From JBBECJ01 sp963763325 (GTDB lineage Bacteria > Chloroflexota > Chloroflexia > Thermomicrobiales > CFX8): DNA of 47,425 bases. This document shows, piece by piece, positions 9,394 to 17,749 of this stretch; the first letter of the stretch is position 1; the number at the start of each line of letters is the position of its first letter. The stretch lies in the NCBI GenBank assembly GCA_963763325.1, contig CAVXOL010000010.1, positions 1-47,425 of the forward strand, read 5' to 3'. The translations under genes and the position numbers were made by a program. Under the pieces are notes generated by a model. It was not told the origin of the DNA. It saw only the letters and a program-made list of their open reading frames with translations, and made no database searches.

Positions 9394-9884
9394 TCCGGCT
9401 GACGAGGAAGCGGCTGCTGATGACCGTGGCCTGCGGGCTGCTGGTCTGGGTCTCGTTCGGGGCGCTGGCGGCTGCCAATGTAGTCGAGCCGTCCAGTGCC
9501 AGTGACACGATCTCCGAGTTCAGCCCCGAGCCGCCCGACGACGGCATCCCACCGGAGTGCGACGCATTCCCCGAGGGTGCTCTTGCTATTGGAACAAGCG
9601 GTCCTGACCTGCTCTTCGGTGGAAACAACGGCAACTGCGTTGCCGGGCTCGACGGAGACGATGTCCTGAACGGCGGCAATAGTAGTGACACCCTGGTGGG
9701 TGGGAATGGGAACGATACGCTCCACGGCGGTAACAGCAGCGACACGCTCTACGGCGGCGCCGGCGATGACATTCTCTACGGTGGTAATGGCACCGACCAC
9801 CTTGACGGTGGCCCGGGCTTTGACACCTGCTACGGCGGGAACAGCACTGACACGTTCGTCAACTGCGAAGTCTGGGTGCAATAA
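9390..9884 (+). CDS. Secreted RTX-type (hemolysin-like) Ca2+-binding repeat protein
   Basis: 164 residues, start ATG at 9390 overlapping the DUF5305 stop (ATGA). The N-terminal signal sequence is LLMTVACGLLVWVSFGALAA. After an acidic/Pro linker come about eight nonapeptide-like repeats (LLFGGNNGN, DVLNGGNSSD, TLVGGNGND, TLHGGNSSD, TLYGGAGDD, ILYGGNGTD, HLDGGPGFD, TCYGGNSTD), the parallel beta-roll motif GGxGxDxLx. Four cysteines, unusual in RTX repeats, may close the roll. There is no adjacent type I exporter, so export is probably by Sec with cleavage by the local signal peptidase. It is likely a small Ca2+-folded surface or matrix component. It is translationally coupled to the DUF5305 gene. 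Confidence 0.8.
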   Translation: MIRLTRKRLLMTVACGLLVWVSFGALAAANVVEPSSASDTISEFSPEPPDDGIPPECDAFPEGALAIGTSGPDLLFGGNNGNCVAGLDGDDVLNGGNSSDTLVGGNGNDTLHGGNSSDTLYGGAGDDILYGGNGTDHLDGGPGFDTCYGGNSTDTFVNCEVWVQ

Positions 9885-9885
9885 G

Positions 9886-9940
9886 GCGGGTCGTGGGACG
9901 CGGAGTTGTATGCGACCGCGTCCCGCGTCCCACATCCCGC
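9886..9940. repeat. Inverted repeat of GGGACGC words between convergent genes
   Basis: Arms at about 9886-9904 and 9922-9940 match at 17 of 19 positions. They contain GGGACGC in 7-nt periodicity (right arm, complement strand: GGGATGT GGGACGC). It lies between the RTX gene and the convergent permease gene and may act as a two-way terminator. Confidence 0.55.
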
Positions 9941-9945
9941 CGCCG

Positions 9946-10866
9946 CTAGCGCCGCCGCATCCTCGGGTCCAGCGCGTCACGCAGGCCGTCGCCAAAGAGG
10001 TTGAGGGCAAGGACGAGGATGAACAGCGCACTGCCGGGGAAGACGGCCATCCACCAGGCGATCTGAATGAATTGCTGACCGTCGCGGAGCATGTTGCCCC
10101 AGGTCGGTGTCTCCGGTGGGACGCCGGCGCCAAGGAACGAGAGCGACGCCTCCGAGATGATCGCGAAGGCGACGACGAAGGTGCACTGGACGATCAGCGG
10201 CGAGAGGGTGTTGGCGAAGATGTAGCGCCGCAGGATAACGTGGTCCCGGACGCCGACGGCGCGCGCCGACTCGACGTACGGCTGCTGCTTCGTCACCAGC
10301 GTCGTGCCGCGCACGAGCCGGGCGATGCTGGGGATGTAGACGACCGTCAGCGCCATGATGACGTTGACCGTGCTCGGGCCGAGGCTGGCCATGATCGCGA
10401 TCGCCAGCAGGATGCTGGGGAATGACATCAGCCCGTCCATAACGCGCATGATCGGCGTGTCGACCCGGGTGTAGTAGCCGGAGATCAGCCCGAGAGTAGC
10501 GCCGATCGTGGCCGCCATCACCATCACCGACAACCCAACCAGCAACGAGACACGCGCACCGTAGATGACGCGCGCAAAGACATCGCGCCCGCTACCGTCG
10601 GTGCCGAACCAGTAATCGCTGCTCAGCCCCTGGAGCCTGATACCGGGGTCGAGGAAGGTCGGGTCGTGGCTCGTCACGAGCGGCGCGGCAGCAGCCAGGA
10701 GGATAATGATGAGCAGGATGCTCCCGCTGGTGACCGCCATCGGGTTGGCGAGTAGCACGCGGATCCAGTAGAAGCGCGAGGCCGGCGAGATGTTGCGCAG
10801 CAGTCCGCGCTGGACGGGCTTGCTCGAGCGAGCGTTTGCGAGCGGAGCGGTTTCAGTCGTTGCCAT
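9946..10866 (-). CDS. Peptide-type ABC transporter permease (DppC/OppC family)
   Basis: 306 residues from the ATG at 10866, overlapping the dppB-like gene by 14 nt. It is a membrane permease for peptides or related solutes, partner of the gene upstream and the binding protein at 11911. It shows the OppC N-terminal helix (MAVTSGSILLIIILLAAAAP), the 'HDPTFLDPG…LSSDYWFGTDGSGRDVFARV' signature typical of DppC, and the EAA loop 'YVESARAVGVRDHVILRRYI'. The C-terminus reads 'LNLFGDGLRDALDPRMRRR', standard for the family. The genes dppD and dppF for the ATPases are not in this window, so the transporter must use ATPases encoded elsewhere. Confidence 0.92.
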   Translation of the reverse strand: MATTETAPLANARSSKPVQRGLLRNISPASRFYWIRVLLANPMAVTSGSILLIIILLAAAAPLVTSHDPTFLDPGIRLQGLSSDYWFGTDGSGRDVFARVIYGARVSLLVGLSVMVMAATIGATLGLISGYYTRVDTPIMRVMDGLMSFPSILLAIAIMASLGPSTVNVIMALTVVYIPSIARLVRGTTLVTKQQPYVESARAVGVRDHVILRRYIFANTLSPLIVQCTFVVAFAIISEASLSFLGAGVPPETPTWGNMLRDGQQFIQIAWWMAVFPGSALFILVLALNLFGDGLRDALDPRMRRR

Positions 10867-11803
10867 AGCGCACCCGTGGATCGATATAGACGTACAGTAC
10901 GTCAACGAGCAGATTCGCGAGGACATAGAAGGTTGCGATCAGCAGAATCGCGCCCTGGATGACCGGGAAGTCGCGCCGTGCGACAGACTGGACGACCAGC
11001 CTTCCCATGCCGGGGATTGTGAAGACGGTCTCGGTCACGACCGCGCCACCCAGCAGGCCGCCAAGCGAGTAGCCGATGACGGTGATGGCCGGGATCAGCG
11101 CGTTGCGCAGCGCATGGCGAACGACCATGACGCGTTGTGGCAATCCTTTGGCCTGCGCGGTCCGGATGTAGTCCTCCTTGAGGACATCGAGCATCGACGA
11201 GCGGACCAGCCGCGCCAGCAGCCCTGCCGAGGTGAAGCCGAGCGCGAAGGCCGGCAGGATCATCTGCTTGAAGTGCGCGACCGGGTCTTCGGTGATCGAG
11301 GTGAAGCCGCCGGATGGCAGCCATTGTAGCCGGACCGCGAAGAACAGAATCAGCATGATGCCGAGGAAGAAGCTCGGGATCGCCGCACCGCTGATCGAGA
11401 TCACCATCAGGATCCGGTCGATGAGCGTGTTGTGCTTAACGGCCGAGACAACACCGAATGGGATCGCGATCACGACCTGGATCGTGAGCGCGTAGAGCGT
11501 CAGCAGCAGCGTCGGCTGGGCGCGGTCCATCAGCGCCTCGGTCACCGGCTGGCCGAGAAAGATCGACTCGCCGAAGTCGAGCCGAACGGCGCCGGCGAAC
11601 CACTCGACGTACTGCTTGTAGAGCGGCTCGTTGAGACCGAGCCGTTCACGTAGCGACTCGATCTGCTCGGCCGTCGCGTCCGGCCCGAGGATAACTGCCG
11701 CCGGATCGCCAGGCGTCAGGTGGATGAGTACGAAGACAATTGTCCCGACGATCGCGATCACCGGCACCAGCAGGACGAGCCGGCGAAGAATGAACCTCAG
11801 CAT
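10853..11803 (-). CDS. Peptide-type ABC transporter permease (DppB/OppB family)
   Basis: 316 residues. The first residues MLRFILRRLVLLVPVIAIVG form the canonical first helix of DppB/OppB, followed by 'LIHLTPGDPAAVILGPDATA'. The EAA motif is 'YIRTAQAKGLPQRVMVVRHA', and the C-terminus ends 'LLVDVLYVYIDPRVRYGND'. Upstream of the ATG is AAGGACA. It forms the channel with the overlapping DppC-like gene; the solute-binding gene lies just upstream on the same strand. Substrate specificity cannot be read from the permease. Confidence 0.92.
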   Translation of the reverse strand: MLRFILRRLVLLVPVIAIVGTIVFVLIHLTPGDPAAVILGPDATAEQIESLRERLGLNEPLYKQYVEWFAGAVRLDFGESIFLGQPVTEALMDRAQPTLLLTLYALTIQVVIAIPFGVVSAVKHNTLIDRILMVISISGAAIPSFFLGIMLILFFAVRLQWLPSGGFTSITEDPVAHFKQMILPAFALGFTSAGLLARLVRSSMLDVLKEDYIRTAQAKGLPQRVMVVRHALRNALIPAITVIGYSLGGLLGGAVVTETVFTIPGMGRLVVQSVARRDFPVIQGAILLIATFYVLANLLVDVLYVYIDPRVRYGND

Positions 11804-11820
11804 GGGGTGTCCTTTAGCTT

Positions 11821-11884
11821 GTCAGCCAGTCAGCCAATCAGTGTTTCAGCCTGTTGGATTCAGGCAGATGACTGACTGGCTGAC
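11821..11884. repeat. Inverted repeat of GTCAGCC words
   Basis: GTCAGCCAGTCAG (11821-11833) pairs exactly with 11872-11884. A smaller stem lies inside. The element sits between the binding-protein gene and the dppB gene and could attenuate transcription into the permeases. Nearly the same word (GTCAGCCGGTCAG) recurs at 26671. Confidence 0.55.
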
Positions 11885-11910
11885 GGACCGACGAACTGAC
11901 CATCTACCTG

Positions 11911-13770
11911 CTACTCGTCCAGCCAGACGTTCCAGTATGGAACACCACGTTGGATCGCCGCGCCGTAGCCGCCGACGCTCGTTGACCAGACGGCGATCGA
12001 GCTTGAGTCTCCGGTCTTGACAGCCGGAACCTGCTCGTAGGCAAGTTGCTGAATCTGCTCGTAGATCTCGAAGCGGGTCTCCAGTTCGGTCTCACTGGCG
12101 AGCTGGGCAGCCAGCTCGAGCGCCTCGGGATCACTCCACCAGCCGGGGTAGATGTTCATCTGCCCGATATACGTGATCTGGGTTGGGTCCGGCACGAAGC
12201 CGTGGCCAGTGACGAAGATATCCCACTCTTCCTTCTTGGCGCGCCGCTCAAGGACGGTGGCCCAGTCAGTGACCTGGAGGTCGACGACGAAACCGGCCTC
12301 TTCCATCTGTTGCTGGGCGATGATGGCCGCGCCATACATGTAGGCATACTCCTGGGTGCACATGAAGCGCACCGGCGTGCCGTCGTAGCCCGCGTCAGCC
12401 AGGTACTGCTTGGCGAGCTCGACATCGTGGATGTTGTACAGTTCCTCGCCAGCGGTCGAGTAGAAGGCGGTCGGCTTCATCATCAGGCTCGGGTCGAGCG
12501 CGACGAAGTCGCCGCCGCCGCGCGAGTTCTGCAGAATCGGCAGGTGGTCGAGGCAGGCCTGGAATGCCTTCCGAATGTTTTCATCCCCCATCAGCGGCTG
12601 TTCCCAGTTGAGGAAGAAGACATCCCACTGGCTCGGTGGCAGGATCTCGACCAGGAGGTTGCTGGTGCCCTGGAGGACCTCGTAGTGATCGTTTCCGATC
12701 GTCGAGCCGATGTGATAATCGCCGGCCTGCATGCCCGCGACCCGGGACGCTTCGTCTGGAACCGGGACGAACTCGATCTCATCGACCCACTGGTACTTGT
12801 GCCCGGCATAACTGCCGTTGGCTCCGCCTTCGATGGCGGCGTACTCCTCGAAGCGCTCCATCAGGACGTGGACATCAGGCTGATGCTCGACGAGCTTGTA
12901 CGGGCCGGTCCCGATAATCTGTTCCGATGTGAGCGGGTCGTCGGTTGCGGTGTCGAGGATCGACTTCGGATAGATCGCGCAGCCCTGCGTGTTGTTGGAC
13001 AGTGCGATCAGGATCGTGCCGTATGGCGTGGTTGTCGTCCAGGTGATCGTGTAATCATCGGTCGCTTCAATGCTCTCCGTCGAGGCCATGATGTTCTTGC
13101 CGACGCCGCTGATGCGGCCCCAGCGCTCGATTGAAGCGAGCGCATCGGCTGAGGTCATCTCCTCGCCGTTGTGGAACGGGACACCCTGGCGCAGGGCAAT
13201 CGTGTGGACCGTGCCATCGTCACTGACATCGTAGGACTCGGCCAGCATTGGGACCGACTGATAGTTGCCATCGTACGCAAACAGCGTCTCGTACATGCAG
13301 TAGCCGATCGTGGCCGTGATGCCCGCCGTCGTCTGGTGCTGGTCGAGCGTCGCCGGTTCGCCAATCTCGGCGATTCGCAGCCTGCCACCGGCCGTGCCCT
13401 CGGCCCAGATGTCAGTCTCCGCCGACGATCCGGGTGTCTCTGCCGCAGCTGGTGTTTCGCCTGCGGCTGGCGTTTCGCCGGCGGCAGGTGTCTCTTCGGC
13501 CTCGGGTGTCTCCTCGCCCTCAGGCGTCTCCTCGTCCGTCGGTGCTTCGGTTGCTTCGGCTGGTGCGGTGGCCGCCCCGCTGGCGCCGCTGGTTGCGGTG
13601 GGCGCGTCGTCGCCGTCGTCATCGTCATCACCGCCACAGGCGGCCATCAACATCGAGATCGTGGGCATCCCCAGTCCAAGCGCAATCGCGCGCTTCAGGA
13701 CTGCGCGACGGCTGAGCCCACGCTGGACGATATCATCGAGCAATTGCTGTACTTGCGGATGGTGTTGCAT
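11911..13770 (-). CDS. Solute-binding lipoprotein, family 5 (peptide ABC transporter)
   Basis: 619 residues. The start is the ATG at 13770, preceded by GGGGAG; an in-frame start at 13851 lacks this. The N-terminus has an Arg-rich 'LSRRAVLKRAIALGLG' stretch (Tat-like) and a lipobox ending in 'MAACGG', whose Cys would be acylated. An Asp-run and a long Ala/Glu/Thr/Pro linker (ETPEGEETPEAEETPAAGET) tether it to the membrane. The fold has DppA/OppA hallmarks: 'RLRIAEIGEPATLDQHQTTA', 'YDVSDDGTVHTIALRQGVPF', 'GTGPYKLVEH'. It supplies substrate to the DppB/DppC pair downstream. The divergent M19 dipeptidase suggests peptides, but this family also binds sugars, nickel chelates and opines. Confidence 0.92.
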   Translation of the reverse strand: MQHHPQVQQLLDDIVQRGLSRRAVLKRAIALGLGMPTISMLMAACGGDDDDDGDDAPTATSGASGAATAPAEATEAPTDEETPEGEETPEAEETPAAGETPAAGETPAAAETPGSSAETDIWAEGTAGGRLRIAEIGEPATLDQHQTTAGITATIGYCMYETLFAYDGNYQSVPMLAESYDVSDDGTVHTIALRQGVPFHNGEEMTSADALASIERWGRISGVGKNIMASTESIEATDDYTITWTTTTPYGTILIALSNNTQGCAIYPKSILDTATDDPLTSEQIIGTGPYKLVEHQPDVHVLMERFEEYAAIEGGANGSYAGHKYQWVDEIEFVPVPDEASRVAGMQAGDYHIGSTIGNDHYEVLQGTSNLLVEILPPSQWDVFFLNWEQPLMGDENIRKAFQACLDHLPILQNSRGGGDFVALDPSLMMKPTAFYSTAGEELYNIHDVELAKQYLADAGYDGTPVRFMCTQEYAYMYGAAIIAQQQMEEAGFVVDLQVTDWATVLERRAKKEEWDIFVTGHGFVPDPTQITYIGQMNIYPGWWSDPEALELAAQLASETELETRFEIYEQIQQLAYEQVPAVKTGDSSSIAVWSTSVGGYGAAIQRGVPYWNVWLDE

Positions 13771-13941
13771 GGTGTTCTCCCCCTCAACGACCGAACCATG
13801 GCGCGGCGCCATTGACAGGCCCGCGAGGCCGCGCTCAATAGTTCGCGACAAATCAGCCGCGAATTCGCCTGCTCCTCCTCTCGTGATGCTGGAAGTGCGA
13901 CGATATCGCTAGCGCCTGATGTATGGATTGCTGTTGCGGTC

Positions 13942-13969
13942 AATCTACCACCCCTGACACGGTTGTCAA
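13942..13969 (-). promoter_or_regulatory. Sigma70-like promoter for the solute-binding/permease operon
   Basis: On the minus strand, TTGACA (13969-13964), a 16-nt spacer, and TAGATT (13947-13942). Transcription would start near 13935, about 165 nt before the gene start. Confidence 0.5.
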
Positions 13970-13975
13970 CACCAG

Positions 13976-14004
13976 TTGACACGCACGACGGACGCGGATA
14001 CGTT
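13976..14004 (+). promoter_or_regulatory. Sigma70-like promoter for the M19 dipeptidase
   Basis: TTGACA (13976-13981), a 17-nt spacer, and TACGTT (13999-14004), followed by GAGGAG and the GTG start at 14050. Its -35 box is only 6 bp from that of the divergent promoter. Confidence 0.5.
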
Positions 14005-14049
14005 CCGCTCACGCCGACACGACGTAGAGATAGATGTGAGGAGTGGATC

Positions 14050-15108
14050 GTGCTGACCATTGACGGGCATCTGGACCTGGCGATGAACGGGCTGCTCTGG
14101 AACCGTGACCTGAAGCAGACGGTGGCTGAAACGCGCGCCTTCGAGGCCGGCATGACACAGAAGGGCCGCGCCGCCGGGACGGTCGCCTTCCCGGAGATGC
14201 GGGCAGGCGACATCGCCGTCACGCTCTGCACGGTGATCGCCCGCGTCGACCAGCCTGGTGCGGTTCGCAGCGGCTACCGTACCCACGAGATCGCCTACGG
14301 CCACGCGCAGGGGCAACTCGCCTACTACCTTGAACTGCAGCGCCAGGGCGTCATCCGGATGCTCGATACCTGGCCGGCGCTGGAGGCGCATCTGGCCGAG
14401 TGGCAGGCCAACCCGGAGACGACACCGCTCGGGATGATCCTGACGATGGAGGGCGCCGACCCGATCGTCGAGCCGTCGCAGGTCGGACCGTGGTACGAGC
14501 AGGGATTGCGCGTCATCAGCCTGGCCCACTACGGGCCGAGCGCCTACGCGAAGGGAACCGAGAGCGTCGGCGGCCTGACCCAGATGGGGCGCGACCTGCT
14601 GCGCGAGATGGACAACCTCGGGATGACGCTGGATGTCACCCACCTCTCGGACGACAGCTTCTGGGAGGCGGTCGAGACGTTCAAGGGGCCAGTCATCGCG
14701 ACCCACTCCAACTGCCGGGCGCTCGTTCCCGGCGACCGCCAGCTGACCGATGACATGCTGCGCCACTTGATTGAGCGCGATGTCGTCGTCGGCGCCGTCA
14801 TGGATGCCTGGATGCTGGAGCCGAACTGGGTCCGCGGCGAGACGAAGCCGGAGAGGGTCACCCTCGAAACGGTCGTCGACCACATCGACCACGTCTGCCA
14901 GCTGGCAGGCAACGCCCGCCACGCCGCGATCGGCACCGACCTCGACGGCGGCTACGGCACCGAGCAATGCCCCAACGACCTCGACACGATCGCCGACCTC
15001 CAGAAAATCCCCGACATCCTGCGCCGCCGCGGTTACAGCGAACCCGACATCGAACACATCATGCACGGCAACTGGAAGAACCACTTCCAGCGCGTCTGGG
15101 GTGCGTAA
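14050..15108 (+). CDS. M19-family membrane-type dipeptidase
   Basis: 352 residues. The GTG start at 14050 has GAGGAG 6 nt upstream; a longer in-frame start at 13963 would overlap the promoter. It is a zinc dipeptidase of the renal dipeptidase family. Visible ligand motifs are 'TIDGHLDLAMNG' (HxD near the N-terminus), 'LTMEGADPI' (bridging Glu), 'VIATHSNCRAL' and 'AAIGTDLDGGYG'. No signal peptide is seen, so it is probably cytoplasmic. It is transcribed divergently from the peptide-type ABC operon, which suggests that imported dipeptides are its substrates. Some bacterial M19 enzymes act on D-amino-acid dipeptides, and this cannot be excluded. Confidence 0.9.
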   Translation: MLTIDGHLDLAMNGLLWNRDLKQTVAETRAFEAGMTQKGRAAGTVAFPEMRAGDIAVTLCTVIARVDQPGAVRSGYRTHEIAYGHAQGQLAYYLELQRQGVIRMLDTWPALEAHLAEWQANPETTPLGMILTMEGADPIVEPSQVGPWYEQGLRVISLAHYGPSAYAKGTESVGGLTQMGRDLLREMDNLGMTLDVTHLSDDSFWEAVETFKGPVIATHSNCRALVPGDRQLTDDMLRHLIERDVVVGAVMDAWMLEPNWVRGETKPERVTLETVVDHIDHVCQLAGNARHAAIGTDLDGGYGTEQCPNDLDTIADLQKIPDILRRRGYSEPDIEHIMHGNWKNHFQRVWGA

Positions 15109-15118
15109 GCCGGTCATC

Positions 15119-15210
15119 CCCCGCGTAGGGGCGATGGCCGCAGCCTCGCCCTGCCCTGACCAGACGGGTATCGAGCAGGGCGAGGCTGCGGCCATCGCCC
15201 CTATGCGGGG
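15119..15210. repeat. 36-bp near-perfect inverted repeat
   Basis: Arms 15119-15154 and 15175-15210 match at 35 of 36 positions; the one mismatch would be a G-U pair in RNA. The loop is 20 nt. It begins 10 nt after the dipeptidase stop and precedes the enoyl-CoA hydratase gene. It could be a terminator, a REP/MITE-like element, or both. Confidence 0.7.
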
Positions 15211-15289
15211 AGAGGGGATCGGGATGCTACGATTCACTGCAGGCCGTCCACCGCATCCCGGCGTCCACGCCGGTGGAAGGGTTCCCCAG

Positions 15290-16085
15290 ATGACAACGAC
15301 AGCCACCGAAATGGTCCTGCTGGACGTAGACAGTAGCTCGCGGATCGCGACCGTCACCCTCAACAGACCCGAGAAGCGCAACGCGCTCTCACTGGCGTTA
15401 ATGCGTGAACTGACCGGCACCCTGCGCGAGATCGGCGCACGCCGCGACATCGCCGTCGTCATCCTGACCGGCAACGGCCCGGCCTTCTCAGCCGGTCACG
15501 ACCTCTCTGAGATGACGGGTCGCGAGATCGATGACTACCGTGAGATCTTCGACGCCTGCTGCGAGTTGATGGAGACGGTCCAGGGGATTCCGCAGCCGGT
15601 TATCGCGATGGTGCGTGGGATCGCGACGGCGGCCGGCTGCCAGCTCGCCGCCACCTGCGATCTGGTCGCTGTGTGAGGAAGGCTCCCGATTCGGGACGCC
15701 GGGCGTCAAGATCGGGTTGTTCTGCTCGACGCCGATGGTGGCCGTCAGCCGCGTCATCGGTCCGAAGCGCGCCATGCAGATGCTACTGACCGGCATCCCG
15801 ATCGACGCCCGGACGGCAGCCGACTGGGGGCTGGTCAACGAGGTCGTCGCGGCCGACCAACTCGAAGCGCGCACGCGCGAGATCGCGGCCCAGATTGCCA
15901 GCGCAAGCAGCACCGTCATCGGCATCGGCAAGGAAGCTTTCTACGCCCAGATCGACCGCGACCAGCGCGCCGCCTATGACTACACCAAGACGGTCATGAC
16001 AATGAATGCGATGGCCGCCGACGCACAGGAGGGGATGTGCGCCTTCATCGAGAAGCGCCAGCCGGTGTGGGGTCGTGACGCGTGA
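15290..16085 (+). CDS. Enoyl-CoA hydratase/isomerase family protein (one frameshift)
   Basis: About 265 residues when joined. The ATG at 15290 follows GGAAGG. It is a crotonase-fold enzyme of fatty acid or related acyl-CoA metabolism: 'VTLNRPEKRNALSLALMREL', 'VVILTGNGPAFSAGHDLSEM' (oxyanion-hole region) and 'VIAMVRGIATAAGCQLAATC'. At about 15665 the frame changes inside 'CDLVA', and the next frame continues 'EEGSRFGTPGVKIGLFCSTP', 'GPKRAMQMLLTGIPIDARTA', 'WGLVNEVV' to the stop at 16085. A single-base indel explains it. The usual catalytic Glu positions are not clearly visible, so the exact reaction is open. It is not obviously linked to the neighbours. Confidence 0.82.
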
Positions 16086-16177
16086 TGCGTGACGCGTGAC
16101 GCGAGACCCGGAGTTTGCAACGAACTGGTTCAGCGACTCACTCCATCGCGTCACGCGTCACGCATCACGCGTCACGA
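16073..16177. repeat. Perfect 32-bp inverted repeat of GTGACGC words at convergent gene ends
   Basis: 16073-16104 and 16146-16177 are exact reverse complements with a 41-nt loop. Each arm is a run of 7-nt words GTGACGC/GTGATGC. The left arm covers the last codons of the enoyl-CoA hydratase gene and the right arm ends 3 nt before the stop of the convergent kinase gene. It is a probable two-way terminator. Confidence 0.75.
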
Positions 16178-16179
16178 AC

Positions 16180-17160
16180 TCACCGTCGCAATTCCGCTTC
16201 AATCTCTTCCCGCGTCGCCTGCTGGTTGCCCCATTTGCGGACAACGACGCCAGCGGCGGCCTGGGCGAGGGTGGCGGCCTGGAGCGGGGTGGCCCCGGCC
16301 AACCGGGCGGCAGTCATGACGGCGACGACCGTGTCTCCAGCGCCGGTCACATCGAAGATTTCGGAGCGGTTGCTGGCCGGGGCTTCGTCATAACCGTCGA
16401 TGCTGGCCAGCGATGCTCCTTCGCCGCCGCGCGTGACGACCAGGCAGCGGGCGCCGATCTGGCCTCGCAACCCCGAGAGCGCCGTCTTGCGACCGGCGCG
16501 ATCGCCGAGTGGGTGGCCGAGGACGGCTTCGGCTTCTGACTGATTGCACTTGACCAGGTCGAAGCCGCTGAACTTCACCAGATCGCCCTGTGAGTCGACA
16601 GTCGTCAACAGCCCGCCGAGCGCCTGTGCGTCGCGGATGGCGGCGACCAGTTCTCCGGTCACGACGCCGGATCGGTAGTCGGAAACGAGGATCGCGTCCG
16701 GTTGGGTGGTCGCGACAGCTGCTGAGAGCGCCTGGGTGACATCGGGTCCCACCGGAGCGCGCTCCTGGCGGTCGATCCGGACGACCTGCTGTGGGAAAAG
16801 GAAGAACCCTTCCGCAACAACTCGCGTCTTGGTCGTCGTTGGCCGGGTCGAATCGATCAGGACAGCGCCGGCGTCGATTCCGGCTTCGGCCAGCCGGGCG
16901 ACGAGCGCCTGGCCGGCTGCATCGTCGCCGACGACGCCGGTGACAGCGACATCGTAGCCGAGCGCGGCCAACTGGAGCGCCGGGGCAGCGCCACCGCCGG
17001 GCCGGTCTTCCTGGCGTTCCTCGTCGAGCACCATGATCGGAGCCTCGCGTGAGATGCGGCTCGGGCTGCCGAAGATGTAGCGGTCGAGGTAGAGATCGGC
17101 GACGACGAGGATGCGCTTGCCACCCAGCCGGCCAAGCAGATCGAGCAGTTCAGCATCCAT
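16180..17160 (-). CDS. PfkB-family sugar kinase, RfaE1/HldE-like
   Basis: 326 residues from the ATG at 17160; a GTG at 17169 is also possible. It is a ribokinase-fold kinase. The N-terminal 'GKRILVVADLYLDRYIFGSP' followed by 'RISREAPIMVLDEERQEDRP' and 'GGGAAPALQLAALGYDVAVT' resembles the kinase half of HldE (D-glycero-beta-D-manno-heptose-7-phosphate kinase). The C-terminal 'IFDVTGAGDTVVAVMTAA' carries the GAGD anion hole and catalytic Asp. There is no linked cytidylyltransferase domain or heptose cluster here, though a WecG-type glycosyltransferase lies close by, so a role in surface sugar supply is plausible. The substrate is an inference. Confidence 0.85.
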   Translation of the reverse strand: MDAELLDLLGRLGGKRILVVADLYLDRYIFGSPSRISREAPIMVLDEERQEDRPGGGAAPALQLAALGYDVAVTGVVGDDAAGQALVARLAEAGIDAGAVLIDSTRPTTTKTRVVAEGFFLFPQQVVRIDRQERAPVGPDVTQALSAAVATTQPDAILVSDYRSGVVTGELVAAIRDAQALGGLLTTVDSQGDLVKFSGFDLVKCNQSEAEAVLGHPLGDRAGRKTALSGLRGQIGARCLVVTRGGEGASLASIDGYDEAPASNRSEIFDVTGAGDTVVAVMTAARLAGATPLQAATLAQAAAGVVVRKWGNQQATREEIEAELRR

Positions 17161-17170
17161 CTGGCGCACC

Positions 17171-17720
17171 CTACCGGAAGCGAATGTAGTTGATGACGAA
17201 CGGGATCGCCATGAAGAGGAAGTCGGGGATGAGCTCGATCTGAAAGGCAGCCGCGACCGCAGGATCGGTCGCGTTGTTGAGCAGCATATCGAGCGTCAGG
17301 AACGGGCTGTCCCAGGCGATGACAACCCTCGCCAGCACGATGCCAATGAAGACGCAGACCATCGCGATCGTCATCAGTTCCGATCCGCGCTTGTACTTCG
17401 TCACCCACGAAACCGATTCGGAGATGCCAAAGCCGAGGATCAGGCACCAATAGAATTCCCAGGTCAGGAAAGAGCCCCCAGAGGACACCGACCGCGACCG
17501 CCACGGCAGCGCCGACAGCTGCTCCGGACGCGACGCCAGTGGGGCTGGCCTGGTAGATCGCTGGCTTCGGGCCGCGAGCGCAATCCGGGCAGCGGTAGCC
17601 AATCGGAGTTGAGACCATACAGCGCGGGCAGATCGGCTTCTCGCAACGCGAGCAACGCAGGCGCGTCGAGACATTCGGGTGGTAGGTGCACTTCACGTCG
17701 AAGTCGTCGGTTGTCGACAC
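17171..17720 (-). CDS. B-box zinc-finger membrane protein (one frameshift)
   Basis: About 180 residues after joining two frames. The N-terminus has Cys/His pairs 'CTYHPNVSTRLRCSRCEKPI', then CPRCMVSTPIGYRCPDC, the B-box-like zinc module found in bacterial rhomboid- and membrane-linked proteins. A helix follows (VASGAAVGAAVAVAVGVLWG). Near 17460 the frame changes to 'EFYWCLILGFGISESVSW', with a further helix 'ELMTIAMVCVFIGIVLARVV' and a C-terminal hydrophobic stretch (FLFMAIPFVINYIRFR). It ends just before the PfkB gene, suggesting one transcript. The function is unknown. Confidence 0.7.
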
Positions 17721-17749
17721 AGTCCTGGTTCAGCCCGCCTGATTCGCAG

